64,000 nucleotides of DNA from Tretioscincus oriximinensis (taxonomy: Eukaryota > Chordata > Lepidosauria > Squamata > Gymnophthalmidae): NCBI GenBank assembly GCA_022410635.1, contig JAJVDF010000775.1, positions 150,108-214,107 of the forward strand. Direction: 5' to 3'. How positions within the stretch are numbered: position 1 is the first letter of the stretch; each line of letters starts with the position of its first letter. Below the pieces are notes generated by a model. It was given only the letters and a program-made list of their open reading frames with translations. It had not been told where the DNA came from and made no database searches. Of the stretch, positions 1 to 11,614 are shown one piece after another. A program made the position numbers and the translations under genes.

Positions 1-366
1 TATGTGGATCCTGCTTGAAGTAAAAACATTGCAGTTAGTTGACTAAAGTGTTTTCTGTGTTTGTTTGTTTTTACTGTTATCGGCCTTTTTTAGTAGCTTT
101 TAATTTTATTTTTAATGTGTATCAATTATTGCAGGTCAATTTGGGGCTGGGGATATAGAAAATAATAGAAATTCCAACAACAGTTAAAATAAATAGATAA
201 AACCTCAAATAACAATTGAAGTACACACTTTTTTGGAACAATATTTGAATTAGACATTTCTCAAAAGACCTCATTAGTGGTTTTGTAGATGTTTTGCCAG
301 ACATTTTTTTTTCAAAGCTATCTATTCTTGTGGAATGCTATGCCGGCTTCTTCATTTAAATTCCAG
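1..366. other. AT-rich unassigned sequence
   Basis: No coding signature or structured repeat is recognised. The last 50 bases may be the decayed end of the L2 fragment whose tail follows. Confidence 0.4.
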
Positions 367-422
367 ATCTTCGGGTATGGGGTGGGGTATAAATGTAAAT
401 AAATAAATAAATAAATAAATAA

Positions 423-424
<2 letters not shown>
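367..424 (+). mobile_element. L2-type LINE 3' tail
   Basis: The segment has the layout of the end of the larger L2 copy at 27985-28030: a short 'cttcgggta...gggtataaatg' stretch followed by AAAT units. Only the tail survives, with no coding part. The AAAT units run into an AAT microsatellite. LINEs of this group end in short tandem units, so the orientation is plus. Confidence 0.6.

Positions 425-512
<88 letters not shown>
425..512. repeat. (TAA)n microsatellite
   Basis: About 29 near-perfect TAA units. Any poly-Leu or poly-Ile reading frame through it is an artefact of the repeat. Confidence 0.97.
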
Positions 513-544
513 TTTAAAAAAGTAAAAGTAAAATATATAAACAT
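513..544. other. Post-microsatellite motif shared with 10571-10602
   Basis: Directly after the TAA tract comes an AT-rich motif, 'agtaaaagtaaaa' then 'tataaacatg'. The same motif in the same place follows the TAA tract near 10.57 kb. The shared flank suggests both belong to one repeated unit and are not independent slippage events. Confidence 0.6.
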
Positions 545-2135
545 GTTTTAATAATGAGAAGTTGAAAATATACTTTTTCTTCCTAAGTTATTGTCCGCCA
601 GTCTTATGCCTACTGCCCTTCAAAAAGTTTTATTTCCTAAATCATTTTGTTTGCTCAATTAATTTCAGAAATATTCCAAATTCCAAGCTGTATCCATGCA
701 GTGACCTGCAACATTACAGAAGACTGAACAAAATATGGGGTCAAGAATGAATAAACATCCTTTGCAATTATAGGATAGCAAATGGGCCGTTGCTGATCAG
801 TATTATGGTTATGTGAATTTCAAAAGTGTTTTGTTTGATAGGTTTGTTAACATGTCTAAAGGATAAATACCTTGGGTACACAAACAACATTTGTTCAAGG
901 AGTCCCTGAAGCAGTGACTCACTATATAAAAACAAAGGAAAATTAAAAGTGTGAAGGGAGATGTGAAACTTGCCCCTGAAACTATGATAAACAATGATAA
1001 TTAATATTTTCATGATAACATGAAATGTTCAAGACTTAATTACTTGCCACAATCTTCACAACAGTATAGCAAAATTGACCACAATGTGTTGCGCGCATGG
1101 AACATTAATGCTACTAACACAAATGGAAATACAAAATTGTATAATGTGTGTACCAAATATTTATACTTATATTCTACCCTAAGAAATCTTAATTTTTATG
1201 TGTCTGTAATCAGTACCTCATAGGAAGCTTAACTAAAATGCAATCATTTCTATTTTAAAGAAAGTTCGATTAAAATTGTCTTTCATTGTTAGAAAAAAGG
1301 TCTTAAATTTATAATTAATGCTTGTGTAATTATAGGTTGGGGCACACAGACAGGGCTTGGCTTTTTTTTCATCTTCTCCAGATTGCAGTATCCACTATCC
1401 TGTCATAATTAAGCATATGGTTATTGTTATTGGAAACCTCATCAGTCCCTTTTCCAGACAGCAAGCTTTTAAACAGTTTGGGAGAGGGACGTTCTGACGT
1501 GGATTTTAAAGAAAACCCAAAACAGTTTCATTTTTTGCTGACCTATATTCCTTCTGTTCAATCCAAACAAAAAATAATAATTTTGAATTTGTGCTGGACT
1601 CACACACATTTTGTCATTCCGGACTTTTTGAGAACTTTTAGTCATTTTGGCCAGGAAAGTTCTCACAAAGTCCAGAAAGTCTCAAAAAACAGTCTGCAAT
1701 TATTCAAATTATTTCAGATCTGAGTCCATTTTGGAACTTTAAACTTAATTTATTTATTTATGTATCTGGGGATTGAGACTTTGAATGTTAGAGGGGAAAC
1801 CAGACTATTTGAGGCATGGAAATTTACAGTTCAAAACCCCCTCCTGTCCAATCACCTGCATTGTTTTGAATATTACGAAGGTTTAAGGGATATGGTAGAA
1901 GAAATCTGACTTCTCCTTGCTGAAAGGCTGATCACACATTATCTGACAGACATCTGCATGAGACTCTCATGCAATTCCCCTCACTGGCTGTTCTGTTGTG
2001 ATTTTTTAAAATCTATTTTAATTTGTTGTGTGTTTTTTTTTACTGGGAAGAGGCTGCCACCCTTCCCTCCAATTCTGCTGTCCTGGGCAGCTGTGCCTTT
2101 TTGCTCTCCTTTAAATACAGGTCTGGACTGACAAA
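545..2135. other. Unassigned intergenic sequence
   Basis: AT-rich sequence with only short, non-conserved reading frames. I recognise no repeat family or regulatory element in it. Confidence 0.4.
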
Positions 2136-2200
2136 GAAAATATTTTTTCTCTATTAAGCTTATCTAACCCATGCATGCTTTTATACACATATAAAGGTCC
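2136..2200 (-). mobile_element. Possible CR1 fragment
   Basis: The stretch 'ttttttctctatta...cccatgcatg' followed by an ATATAAAGGTC-like end resembles 12018-12075 of the clearer antisense CR1 copy in this window. It is short and diverged, so the call is tentative. Confidence 0.35.
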
Positions 2201-4160
2201 TTACTGAATGAAGCTCAGGATCCATCCATTCCAGTATTCAGTTGTGAAAGTGGCCGTGCAGCTGCACAAGGAAGTCCTCTGGCAGGACACAAACACATGG
2301 TTAGTCTTGCTCTTCTCCTACTCTCATCAGACCTAATAGCCAATGAATGTTGACAAATTTAAGAGGATAAGAAATGTTCCACAGGAGAAATCTATTACCT
2401 GGCAGTCTTCTCTCTGTCTGCTATGCATAGAACATTGGAACAGAATCTGGGCTGAATTATATGGTTGGAAATGTCCTGAGAGACACTATATATATCAGGA
2501 TGGAAAATCTTGATTGCACAAACAAGCACAAAACAAACAAACAAAAGTCTATCATAAGCTATTTTTAAAATAGTCTCAAATGAACCCATGAGAACCTAAG
2601 AATATAAGAGGAATGCATTAGGCCATATTCTGTTCTAGTGAGTGATCTAAGGAACCTCTTAGCCTGGAGTAGTGCATGAACAGGAAAACCTTTTTCTGGT
2701 ACAGAATAAGGCCTAGTATATTTTATGTTTCTCTTGCTCCTGCTCCTCCTCCCGTTGGAGCAATTCCCTGCAGTAGTTATGATTATAGCTAGAGACTCTG
2801 CCTTGTTATCAAGACTAATGCTTATTGTCTTAATGGTTCCAATTCTGCTACCATGCTTATCTCAATATATCTTTTTATATATGCACGGCTCCAGAAAGCA
2901 GCATATCTATATTACGAGGTTGCTAATTTTAATATTTACAAGTTAATCTTTTTTGTTCATAAAGCACTTCTGCCACATGACCTTAATTTACAATGCTAGC
3001 AGGATATATAACATAATTGGTATCATCTGCTTTCTTGCAAATTGTTTATTCTCATAATATGTACCCTTCATGTTTTCATTTCCCCTTCTCAGATTTTTTT
3101 TTACTGATTATTACATTGTCACTAAATAAAGGTCAGAACTTCAGAGCTACCTGGATTCAGGTGCTGCTGTGTGCATAAGAAATTCAAGAGATTGAGGGAA
3201 GAAAATAATGAGAGTGTAGGGTTTTCAGTTCAAGAATTTCTCTTAATATTGGCTCAATAGGATGAAAGGGTCATCATATGCTGTGGCCTGCTCTGTGGTC
3301 TTTGGGGGAAGGGCAGGATTCCAGTTGTATAATAAATAGCAGAGAATCTAGGGACTAATGGATTAAAAGGATGTGCTGAACTGTTCAACCATGAACCAAT
3401 TTGTTTCAAACTAAGGATGTTTAACCAATTTGAATTTGAATCCAAATGAACTGAGGGAGTCCAGGAAAACCAGTTGAGCTCATAGAGTAAGTTGAACCAG
3501 TCTGTGTCCATTACTATATTGCTCTATAATCATTATTATTGTTGTTGTCACAGAGACATTTGATCAAATTTGTTTGAAAAGATTTCAAACAAAATGAGAA
3601 GCTCTTTTACTGTTCCTGTGACTCTTTAGTGGTCTCACCTCTTCAGACCACATAATGGCCATNTTTTAGTGAAAGCTACTATTATGTTAATGAAAGAAGA
3701 AAAGAACTGCCACATCCAGGGCTGCTATCGCATTTTAACATTTACCATGATAGCCCTATATTTATACTGTAACAATTCCTAAACTTGTTACAGTGCAAAC
3801 ATGAAATATATAAATTTATCATCTGCTCCATGCAATGTCAAAATAGTTGAATCCTCACCACACTGTCCTAAATTGTGTCACGATAACTGTGTTTGATATT
3901 TAATGATAGTTGTGCTTGAAGGAGCCATGATTCTTCTTGGAAGACAGCAAGAAAATTTTACAAGTATACCTCAACATAGCAGGAGTATGGAGAAATTGTG
4001 GACCAGCTTTAAGCTTCTGCACGAAACAGAGCTAGAAGCTTATAGGAAATTTGAGAAATTTACATTAATGAATTCAAGATGGGTAATGATTATTATATGT
4101 TATGTTAATTTTCTAAACTGTGGATTCACAACCTCCTCCTTCCCCTGGAATTATCAAGGC
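2201..4160. other. Unassigned intergenic sequence
   Basis: No gene or clear repeat. Around 3380-3500 there are several TTGAATTTGAA/GGTTCAA-like words that recur near 42.15 and 55.17 kb. A possible degenerate dispersed repeat is discussed in the findings. Confidence 0.35.
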
Positions 4161-4250
4161 ACTACTACTACTACTACTTCTACTACTACATTACTGATAC
4201 TACTGCTAGTACATTGCTGTTGTTGACGATGGTGGTGGTGATGGTGATGG
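4161..4250. repeat. (ACT)n then (GGT/GAT)n simple repeats
   Basis: ACT units occupy about 4161-4200 and a GGT/GAT-rich stretch occupies about 4226-4250. They are separated by a short interrupted spacer. Confidence 0.9.
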
Positions 4251-6210
4251 TTCCATTCTGTATGGAATGATAAGTGATCAGTCTACTTTTCCTACAGTTT
4301 TAACTGAAAACTTTGAGCAAAGAGGTCTTGTTATTAGGAAGTAACAAGAAAAAGATGCTAAGACCCTTACTAGACATTCTGAATCCAGATTAACACCGAT
4401 ACTACTTTGAAATTGAGAACGCCTTTAAATTGTAGGATGCCATTTTCTTGTCTCCATAATTAAACTGTATATGTGTGCAACATCCTTGCAACAACACTTT
4501 GTATTTTTGCTTATTTGCATATTTTAATTCATTTATGCTTGACAATACTTTGGCCTTGCTATGTCAGAAAAATGCACTACTTATCATAGATGAACAAAAA
4601 GGAGGGGAAAATATAAATGCAGAAAATTTATGAAGGTCTTTAAAACTTATTTATAAAAAGAGAGATGTTAAAATTATATAGGAAACCAGAGCCTTACAGT
4701 CAAATACAGGGTTTTTAATATAATGTCTACATAGTGTGCCTTGGCTATTGTGTGGGAAACAAAAAACCAGGTCCTGGCTGTTCTCTGAAAAAATAAGCAA
4801 TATTTCCAGTAAGTACAAAAATCGTGGAGAAAGAAGAGAACAAAAGAAAGAGAGTCTACATCTGCGTAGGTTTTAATGGATCAAAAGAAATTTAAAAGAG
4901 TGCAGCATTTGCATTTTAGTGCTTTAAGTCTCATTAAAGACCCATTAAAGGTGATAGTATTCACATACTTCAGTCGCTAATCCACATTATATGCTAGAAA
5001 ACACCTTTTATTTAATACTTTAACTGGGTAAAAATACTACTGTTCAAATATTATTTCTAAGCTTTTGAGGAGTCTACCCTCTAACTGACTCGTCTGCCTT
5101 CTAGCACCATTATCTTCCCCTGTTCATCACCACAACAATGATAGCTCACTGTGACTGTCCCTGCTTTTTTCCATACATTAACACAGTATTTCTTCCTCCC
5201 TATTAACAGGATATTCTACCATTGAACATGAATGATTCTGCTGATCTATATATACCCACAGCTTGTGCTAGTAGATCTCCCACCAGAGATATATATGTTT
5301 GACTGCACCAAAAGGGGCTTCTACTTTGGAGAAACATTTTTGGGACAATTAAAGTGAGGGATATAAGGTAGAATAATTATAAGCCAATAAATTGGAATAA
5401 ATAGCTTGTTTCTGAAATGGTGGACTGGACCAGATGCTCATGTACAGTTAGCAGCAAGTGCCTATTATGTATGAGGGGCTTTGCACCATTTTCTGGGCTC
5501 CCTGGAGTGGTGGTGGAATTGCCTGGCAAAAAACAATCTCCATTGGTAACTTCAAAGCCTCAGAATAAAAGTTCCTAGNCTCTGATGTTGGGATAGTTTA
5601 ATATGGATTATCCTTGGAGTAAGGCACCAGCTGTCCTCTGATTTTCATCCAAAGCATTCAATTCAACCCAAAATTAACATGACACAAGGGAATACTTTGT
5701 GTGCAGTTCTTGTTCTAGTGTCCAGATAATGTTACTTCTAGAAAACATTTGAGTTGCTTTATTTTTCTTAATTGTGTACCGTTGCAACCAGAGTATGAGA
5801 GAAATGCGTTGACTAAAATGAAAAGAGTTGCTGATCATTCTCCAAATGACATCAAAGGACCATGTATACTGTCAGCAGCCAAGGTGAATGCAATAAAGTT
5901 TAAAGAGCATTGGTAATAGTAGCATGACCCTAATAAATCCTAAACAGACCTTCGAGTTTGTACTTTGGTAATGATATTGCAACTACAGTTATGGTTTATT
6001 TGTTTAACCAAGGGCAAAGTTGCTGAGTCAAAGCTTCATTCAGGGAAGAAACAAAAACAACAACAACAGAAGAATAGACAGGAGACAATAATGACAAATA
6101 CATTTTAAAAGCAGAAGCAGTCAGGCATCAGGAATGATTTAAAAAGTAAAACACTTTTAAAGCACAAGGCTGTGTTTTCATTGGGGGAAATAATCTGGGA
6201 TGAAAAAAAA
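4251..6210. other. Unassigned intergenic sequence
   Basis: About 2 kb without a recognisable coding relic or repeat family. Confidence 0.4.
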
Positions 6211-6400
6211 AGAAAAAGAAAAAGAAAAAGAAAAAGAAAAAGAAAAAGAAAAAGAAAAAGAAAAAGAAAAAGAAAAAGAAAAAGAAAAAGAAAAAGAAAA
6301 AGAAAAAGAAAAAGAAAAAGAAAAAGAAAAAGAAAAAGAAAAAGAAAAAGAAAAAGAAAAAGAAAAAGAAAAAGAAAAAGAAAAAGAAAAAGAAAAAGAA
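6211..6400. repeat. (AAAAAG)n microsatellite in a SINE tail
   Basis: About 32 essentially uninterrupted AAAAAG units, purine-only on the plus strand. The tract sits where the tail of the adjacent antisense SINE should be, so it probably grew from that tail. The Lys/Arg- or Lys/Glu-rich frames through it are not genes. Confidence 0.97.
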
Positions 6401-6613
6401 CTGGGTTCTTATACCCCGCTTTTCTCACCTTTCAAAGGGACTCAAAGCGGGACTCTACTTGCAGTCAGTTGCAATTTCTTGCAATTCATGCTTTCTAATA
6501 GCTGGGTTGGCTTGAGCTACAGGCTGGTGGAAGGTGCTCACCCCTCCACACGTCCCACACAGGGCTTCAAAACCTGATCTCCCAGGCGAGAGATGAATTC
6601 CTAAGCGACTGAT
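6401..6613 (-). mobile_element. tRNA-derived SINE (antisense)
   Basis: On the plus strand this reads tail first: 'gggttcttataccccgctt', then 'ctttcaaagggactcaaagc', the central 'cagtcagttgcaatttcttg', 'agctgggttggct', and the tRNA-like head ending near 'attcctaagcgactga'. Compared with fuller copies (7357-7664, 29951-30241) it lacks about 80 bases of the middle, going directly from the tail motif to the core. SINEs of this type are transcribed by RNA polymerase III and mobilised by a LINE. The polymerase III promoter is decayed here. Confidence 0.85.
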
Positions 6614-6965
6614 AGGGGATAGAGAACTCAGAGTGACTTCTGTTTCCCCATGTGGAATAATATCTAACAGACAGACTGATAGAGATGGAGTGAGAACACA
6701 GTCAGCAATCTACTGTCCTACTTTTGAGCTGTTTTTTCTCCCATGTTTATGGGTGTAGTTTCATAGTGATAATAATACAAGCATTTTAGTGTTAAGAAAT
6801 ACAACAACAACAACATGCCTTGGTGGGAAGCATGAAAGTGATAGCAAGCATTTTTACCAAAGAGGAATAGTGGTACAATCAATAAGAACAGGCATTTCAA
6901 AAGGGAGATTGGTCATTTGAGGTCAATGTATCTGCAATGGAGAGAAGTGAGTACTCTCTACTGGG
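6614..6965. other. Unassigned spacer between SINEs
   Basis: Nothing recognisable apart from a short AAC run near 6802. Confidence 0.4.
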
Positions 6966-7117
6966 CTCAGCTTTAGCCAACCTAGCTGTTCAAAAATGAG
7001 CAGTCACAAGTAGATGAATAGATACCAATAGCTTGTAAGCTGCTTTGAGTTCCTTTGGGTGAGAAAAGTGAGGCATAAAAACCAGTTTTCCTCCTCCTCT
7101 TCTTCTTTCTTTCTTTT
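6966..7117 (+). mobile_element. 5'-truncated SINE (sense)
   Basis: It begins at the core motif ('agccaacctagctgttc') and continues to the conserved 3' end 'gtaagctgctttgagttcc...gaggcataaaaacc' and a pyrimidine-rich CTC/TTC tail. The tRNA head and part of the centre are missing. It is about 15-20 percent diverged by eye from the other copies. Confidence 0.75.
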
Positions 7118-7356
7118 GATTGTCCTGCTGAGGGGACAGGCAAGTATTCTTGAGTAGCCAATACACAGGGGTGGTAGAATGAGTTCTTGGAACCCATGTA
7201 CAGAGCTTCTGAATACTTCTACAGGTATTACTTGCAATGTTATCTGAGAAATATATTTATATAATATTGCTACGTAAAAAGATGTGAAAATAAAATTAAC
7301 CAGTGCTGTTTAGAATTTCACAGTATTTGACTTGTGGACTAGTGTTTCACTAAATA

Positions 7357-7664
7357 GGCATGGATAGCTCAGTTGCTAAGGAATCCGTCTCTCAGCTGGG
7401 AGATGGGGTTTCAANGCCCTGTGTCAGACGTGGGGAGGGTTGAGCACCTTCCACTAGCCTGTAGTTCTAGCGAACCCAGCTATTCGAAAACATGAATTGC
7501 AAGAAATTGCAACTGACTGCAAGTAGATACATGGGAACCACCACAGCCTGGTGGGGAAGATAGAATGGAAGCCATCAGGCAAAAACACCCTTGTAAGCCG
7601 CTTTGAGTCCCTTTGAAAGGTGAGAAAAGCGGGATATAAGAACCCAGTTCTTCTTCTTCTTCTT
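7357..7664 (+). mobile_element. Near full-length tRNA-derived SINE
   Basis: This is one of the most complete copies. The head begins 'ggcatggatagctcagttg' and contains a polymerase III A box (TAGCTCAGTTG, 7365-7375) and a B box-like GGTTTCAANGCC (7407-7418, one ambiguous base). A unique centre follows with 'agcaccttccactagcctg' and 'gaaattgcaactgactgc', then a LINE-like 3' domain ('gccgctttgagtccctttg', 'gcgggatataagaaccc') and a short TTC tail. The head is the pseudo-tRNA promoter, not a functional tRNA gene, because no cloverleaf with a 3' acceptor stem is formed. I cannot assign the family name with certainty. Confidence 0.88.
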
Positions 7665-9084
7665 ATAAATGGAAGTTAGGTTATTGTTTAGGGAATAAGA
7701 AGTGTTCTCTCCACACACACATACCTTCACCAGTGAAATTTCTAATTTACTTACATTTGGAAGAGTGCACATGACAATCAATAGATACAGATAAAATATC
7801 AAAGTNTGGTAATGCTGAGGCTATGGCACCAGATATGATAGCTTACAGGTTCAAAGTCTCTGTCCAATGAACAAGTCTGGGAAGAATGTTTTGTTGTGAA
7901 AGAGAAAAATCCATAAATGATACATTGAGCTCAAATAATCTATATGCTTCCTAGCGTGTTTAGACTTTCATTCAGCATAAGTATGAGTCACCACGAGTCA
8001 AGCCAAATAATTTCTAGTGAATAATTTATATGGTGAACTGTGGTCTTTTTTTAGTTTGTAAGTTGTGTCAAAAAGAGGAGAGAGTGAGTAAAAGAAAGGA
8101 TAGAAATATTTCTCATTTTATTGCAATGTAGTGAATCTGCCAGATGCTGCTACTCTTATGATTCAAAATTCTTCTACCAATATCTGTGAATTAGTATTTT
8201 ATCTCAAATATTTTACATTTGTCAGGTGACAGAAATTCATTGTCCATCTTGTTTAATCTATAAATTGGCACNCAAAGTGGCCCAAAGCAATTCTGTAAAA
8301 TCTGTTCTAATTTATTGTTCTCTATTATAAATCATATGTGTAACCTTATCAGTTATTAGTCTAAAGATTTATTAAGCAACGTAATACTAAAATGATTTAA
8401 CTTTGGCATATTTAGGTTATCTTCTCACCTACATAATAAACAGTACAGTCCTGAGTGAAATTGAGCTTTGGAAAAATAACTAAATAGACAAAACACTTTT
8501 TANTGAGTCTTATGGCTAAGCAAAAAAATAATCTCAGATAAGACAGGCATGTAGATTCACTCAAAAACCAGTGGCATAATGGACAGGAAATGGGGCTATA
8601 AAATCTACTGCATAAAAAGGAAAGAAGAAGAGGAGGAAAAGGAGGACATGAAAAGTTAACATAAATAAATGTCTATGAAAAGTTTTCATAAACATCTATA
8701 TGAACATATGAAAAGATTAAAAAATGGCAGAAAATAATGCTTAGATATCATCACATTTTTCATGTCACAGAGATTAAGGCTGTGATAAGAAAGTTTGTAA
8801 AACTCAAGGTTTTCTATATATCCATGGCAATTCCAAACTAGCCAAAATATAGGGATTAAATCCTGGTATAATATTAAACCAGGAGAAATAGCTCCCAATT
8901 CTGGTTTATCTCATACAGAGGAACAGAGACAGCTCAGCAGGAGATCTTTAAGAAAGTGACACTATTTTCTTAAGTCCTTCTAACCCTCTGTTGTTTGTAA
9001 GAAAAGGTTTCAAATGCAGATACACAAGAAGTACTTTCCCCATGTTGTTACCGAATCAAACTGTGTTAGGCTTTCCTGTAGCTT
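7665..9084. other. Unassigned intergenic sequence
   Basis: AT-rich, with no coding relic or repeat family recognised. Confidence 0.4.
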
Positions 9085-9385
9085 TTCTTCTCTCAGAGTT
9101 GTGAGGGACAAGAGATAAGCAAAGGACCATTTCTGTGATGATCTCCAGATTCTGGAATAACCTCCTAATGGAAACCTGCCAGTCATCTAAATGATATGGC
9201 TTTTGATGTCCGGTCAAAACTTACAGTTCACACAGGCTTTGGATGTGTAGCTTCCTCTGACTGTTATTTAGCCAGGGTGCATGGGAATGTGAAATATATT
9301 TTAAATATCTTACACTAATTTGCATATAATACTATATGACCCATCCTGAGACCTGTGGGTGGAATGTAAGATATTACAGTAATTC
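9085..9385 (+). mobile_element. Diverged L2 LINE 3' end
   Basis: Around 9145-9235 a frame-disrupted translation still resembles the C-terminus of the L2 polyprotein: 'PRFWNNLL' corresponds to 'PRLWNGLPFEVHQ' in the copy at 25995-28068, followed by a basic 'VRSKL..H' segment. At 9345-9375 'cctgagacctgtgggtggaatg' matches the L2 3' untranslated end. The bases between are decayed. Confidence 0.55.
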
Positions 9386-9618
9386 TTAAATATTAAAAGT
9401 AGATAAACATTTTTCTTCTCTTAAGGGACGAAGAGAAGAATGGTATATTGGCAATGCAGATTTCAGGGTAACTATAAGTTGTGGTTTTTATGACTGACTT
9501 GATAGACACTTTTTATTAGAAAAGAAATCTCTGTGGAAGGGCTAGTGATGTGAAAATCTGGAGAATCAATATTATGTTTTTAAACAAAATGCCACAACTT
9601 TGGTAGTTTCCAAAATTG

Positions 9619-9690
9619 TATTTATTTATTTATTTATTTACATTTTTATACCACTCTGCACCCAAAGGTCTCAGGGCAGTTAATAATTAT
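9619..9690 (-). mobile_element. L2 3' tail (antisense)
   Basis: An ATTT run (9619-9640) is followed by 'catttttataccactctg' and 'ggtctcagggcagttaa'. This is the reverse complement of the L2 end seen at 27980-28030. Confidence 0.75.
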
Positions 9691-10451
9691 ATAGTAGGAA
9701 AGTGATATCTGGAAGCAGCCTAAATTAATAAAGTAGCTTTTTATTTTTCTTTCCTCTCCACCTCTTGATACTTTGAATTGTATTTTGAAAATAAATGAAT
9801 AATTAACTAATAAAATAACTAATTTTAAAAACAGTAAAATTAAACTTGCGTGTGATCTTTGGCTGAATAGATGAGTTCCAGCTACTGATGAAANAGCTTG
9901 TATATTATAAGCAAGAAACACACTCCATAGATCAAAGAATACATTTCATTTCATTTACTTTGATATGCTCTGGGATCTAAAATCTTTATTCTTTGAACCC
10001 ACAAAATTCTCTCTTATATGCTGTTAAAGGCAGAGTCAGCCTTATTAAAATGTATGGCTTTTTAAGTTTGTGTATTAATCCTCGAGTTATTCCATAGCAA
10101 CAAGAAGTTAAAAACTGGGGAACTTTTCAGGTTACATTTTGATGAAAAATACAATAGTAATTTTCAGAATCTGTAAAAAAAAAGGAGTGCGATATAAAAA
10201 GATTCACTAAATGCTTCTATTTGCCAAATAGTGAGCAGATTTACAATGCACTCTAAACTATTGAGGCTCACATAGATTAAATGAGTGGATGTCTTCCTCC
10301 AATGAATGCCAATACCCAATAAATAGATGAACAAATTATGGTTGAATCCACAGGTTCAGCCAAAGGAACGTGCAGACCCGTGTTAAAGGGAGGGCAACAG
10401 GGACAGCTGCTTACAGCAGCAGAACTGAGATGAGGGCAGCACCCTTTCCCC
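9691..10451. other. Unassigned intergenic sequence
   Basis: No gene recognised. The last 150 bases (10300-10450) are somewhat GC-richer and may belong to the element that carries the following microsatellites. Confidence 0.35.
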
Positions 10452-10602
10452 AGTAGTAGTAGTAGTAGTAGTAGTAGTAATAGTAATACTAGTAATAATA
10501 GAAGCAGTAGCAATAGTAACTACAAACAACAACAACAGTAATGATAATAATAATAATAATAATAATAATAATATAAAAGTAAAAGTAAAACATATAAACA
10601 TG
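10452..10602. repeat. Compound (AGT)n/(AAC)n/(TAA)n microsatellite with shared end motif
   Basis: AGT units (10452-10480) pass through an imperfect ATAGTA/AAC mix into TAA units (10543-10572). The tract ends in 'aaaagtaaaagtaaaacat' plus 'ataaacatg' at 10571-10602, the same ending as 513-544. Confidence 0.92.
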
Positions 10603-11614
10603 TAAAGAATTCGCAGCCATGCAGAAAAGTCTCAAATGCCCAAGATTTTCATGCTCCCACTGCAAGATTTCCTACTGGAAAAATCCGTGGGGGTGGAGGG
10701 GTGAGTAATTTTTGTTTACTGCCCAGGGACATCATACACCAAAAATATAGCCCTGGGAACATGCTCTGAGATGGAAGATACAGGGCGATGGGGAAATGGA
10801 TACCATGCAGGTTAATATCATTCACTTCTCTATATGAATCTAGTTCACTTCAGTCTCTTATTTTCTAGCAAGGGGCCTTGCTAGTGCTTTGGAGGTGAAC
10901 AAGAAAAAAAAGTTAGTAGTGTAAATTCTTATAGATTAAGGCTGCCCCCCCAATACATTTTTGGGAACCTTAATGGCTGAAATNAATTGGCAGTGGTTAG
11001 GGCAATGGTTGAAACACCATCAGCGGCTTTCTCCATCCACAGCCTATGTTTTCAGTGCCATTATGGGTACAAGGGGTATATTCAGGAGATGTTACTTCTT
11101 CTACCCATTAGCTGTGCAACTNTCACATTGAAGTCTACGTCAAGGTNGAAGGTAGTACTGACAAACAGAACAAAATATCTAGCAAACTTCTCAAGTGTCT
11201 TTCATTTTTTGAAAGCCACTTGGGCACTTTTGCTCTAACTTAATAGAGGGATCCATTGGTCTCTTTGACTTAAGCAACTGGTGTGCTGTTGATATATTAT
11301 ATTAAAGCAGCACAATAGAAGAGGAAAACGATAATATANCCACACAGACAGTGATTGGTGGAGAGAGAAATATTCTTATATGAATACTGACATTACTGAC
11401 AAATTGTTCTTAGTCTGGTGTTTTTCTGGACCAGGAATTTATGCAAAAATCATATTTAGTCCAGAAATAAAGTGGAAGGGGAAATTCTGATGTGAGCGCT
11501 CAATTTTCAAATTGGTTGAAGAAGATTTCAAAGTTTTCTAAGAGTAGATATGAGACCACAGCCTTTATTGGTTTATTGTTGTTGTTGCTTCTACTGGACA
11601 ATTAACTAGATTAG
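10603..11614. other. Unassigned intergenic sequence
   Basis: No repeat family recognised. Several single ambiguous bases are present (for example 10984, 11122, 11147). Confidence 0.4.

Noticed and set aside
6172..6577. Long Lys/Arg- and Lys/Glu-rich open frames
   Set aside because: They are translations of the AAAAAG microsatellite plus an antisense SINE, with no conserved protein content.
7357..7429. tRNA gene
   Set aside because: Only the internal promoter boxes of a SINE head are present. No complete cloverleaf or acceptor stem pairs up. The same applies at 29951 and 54172.
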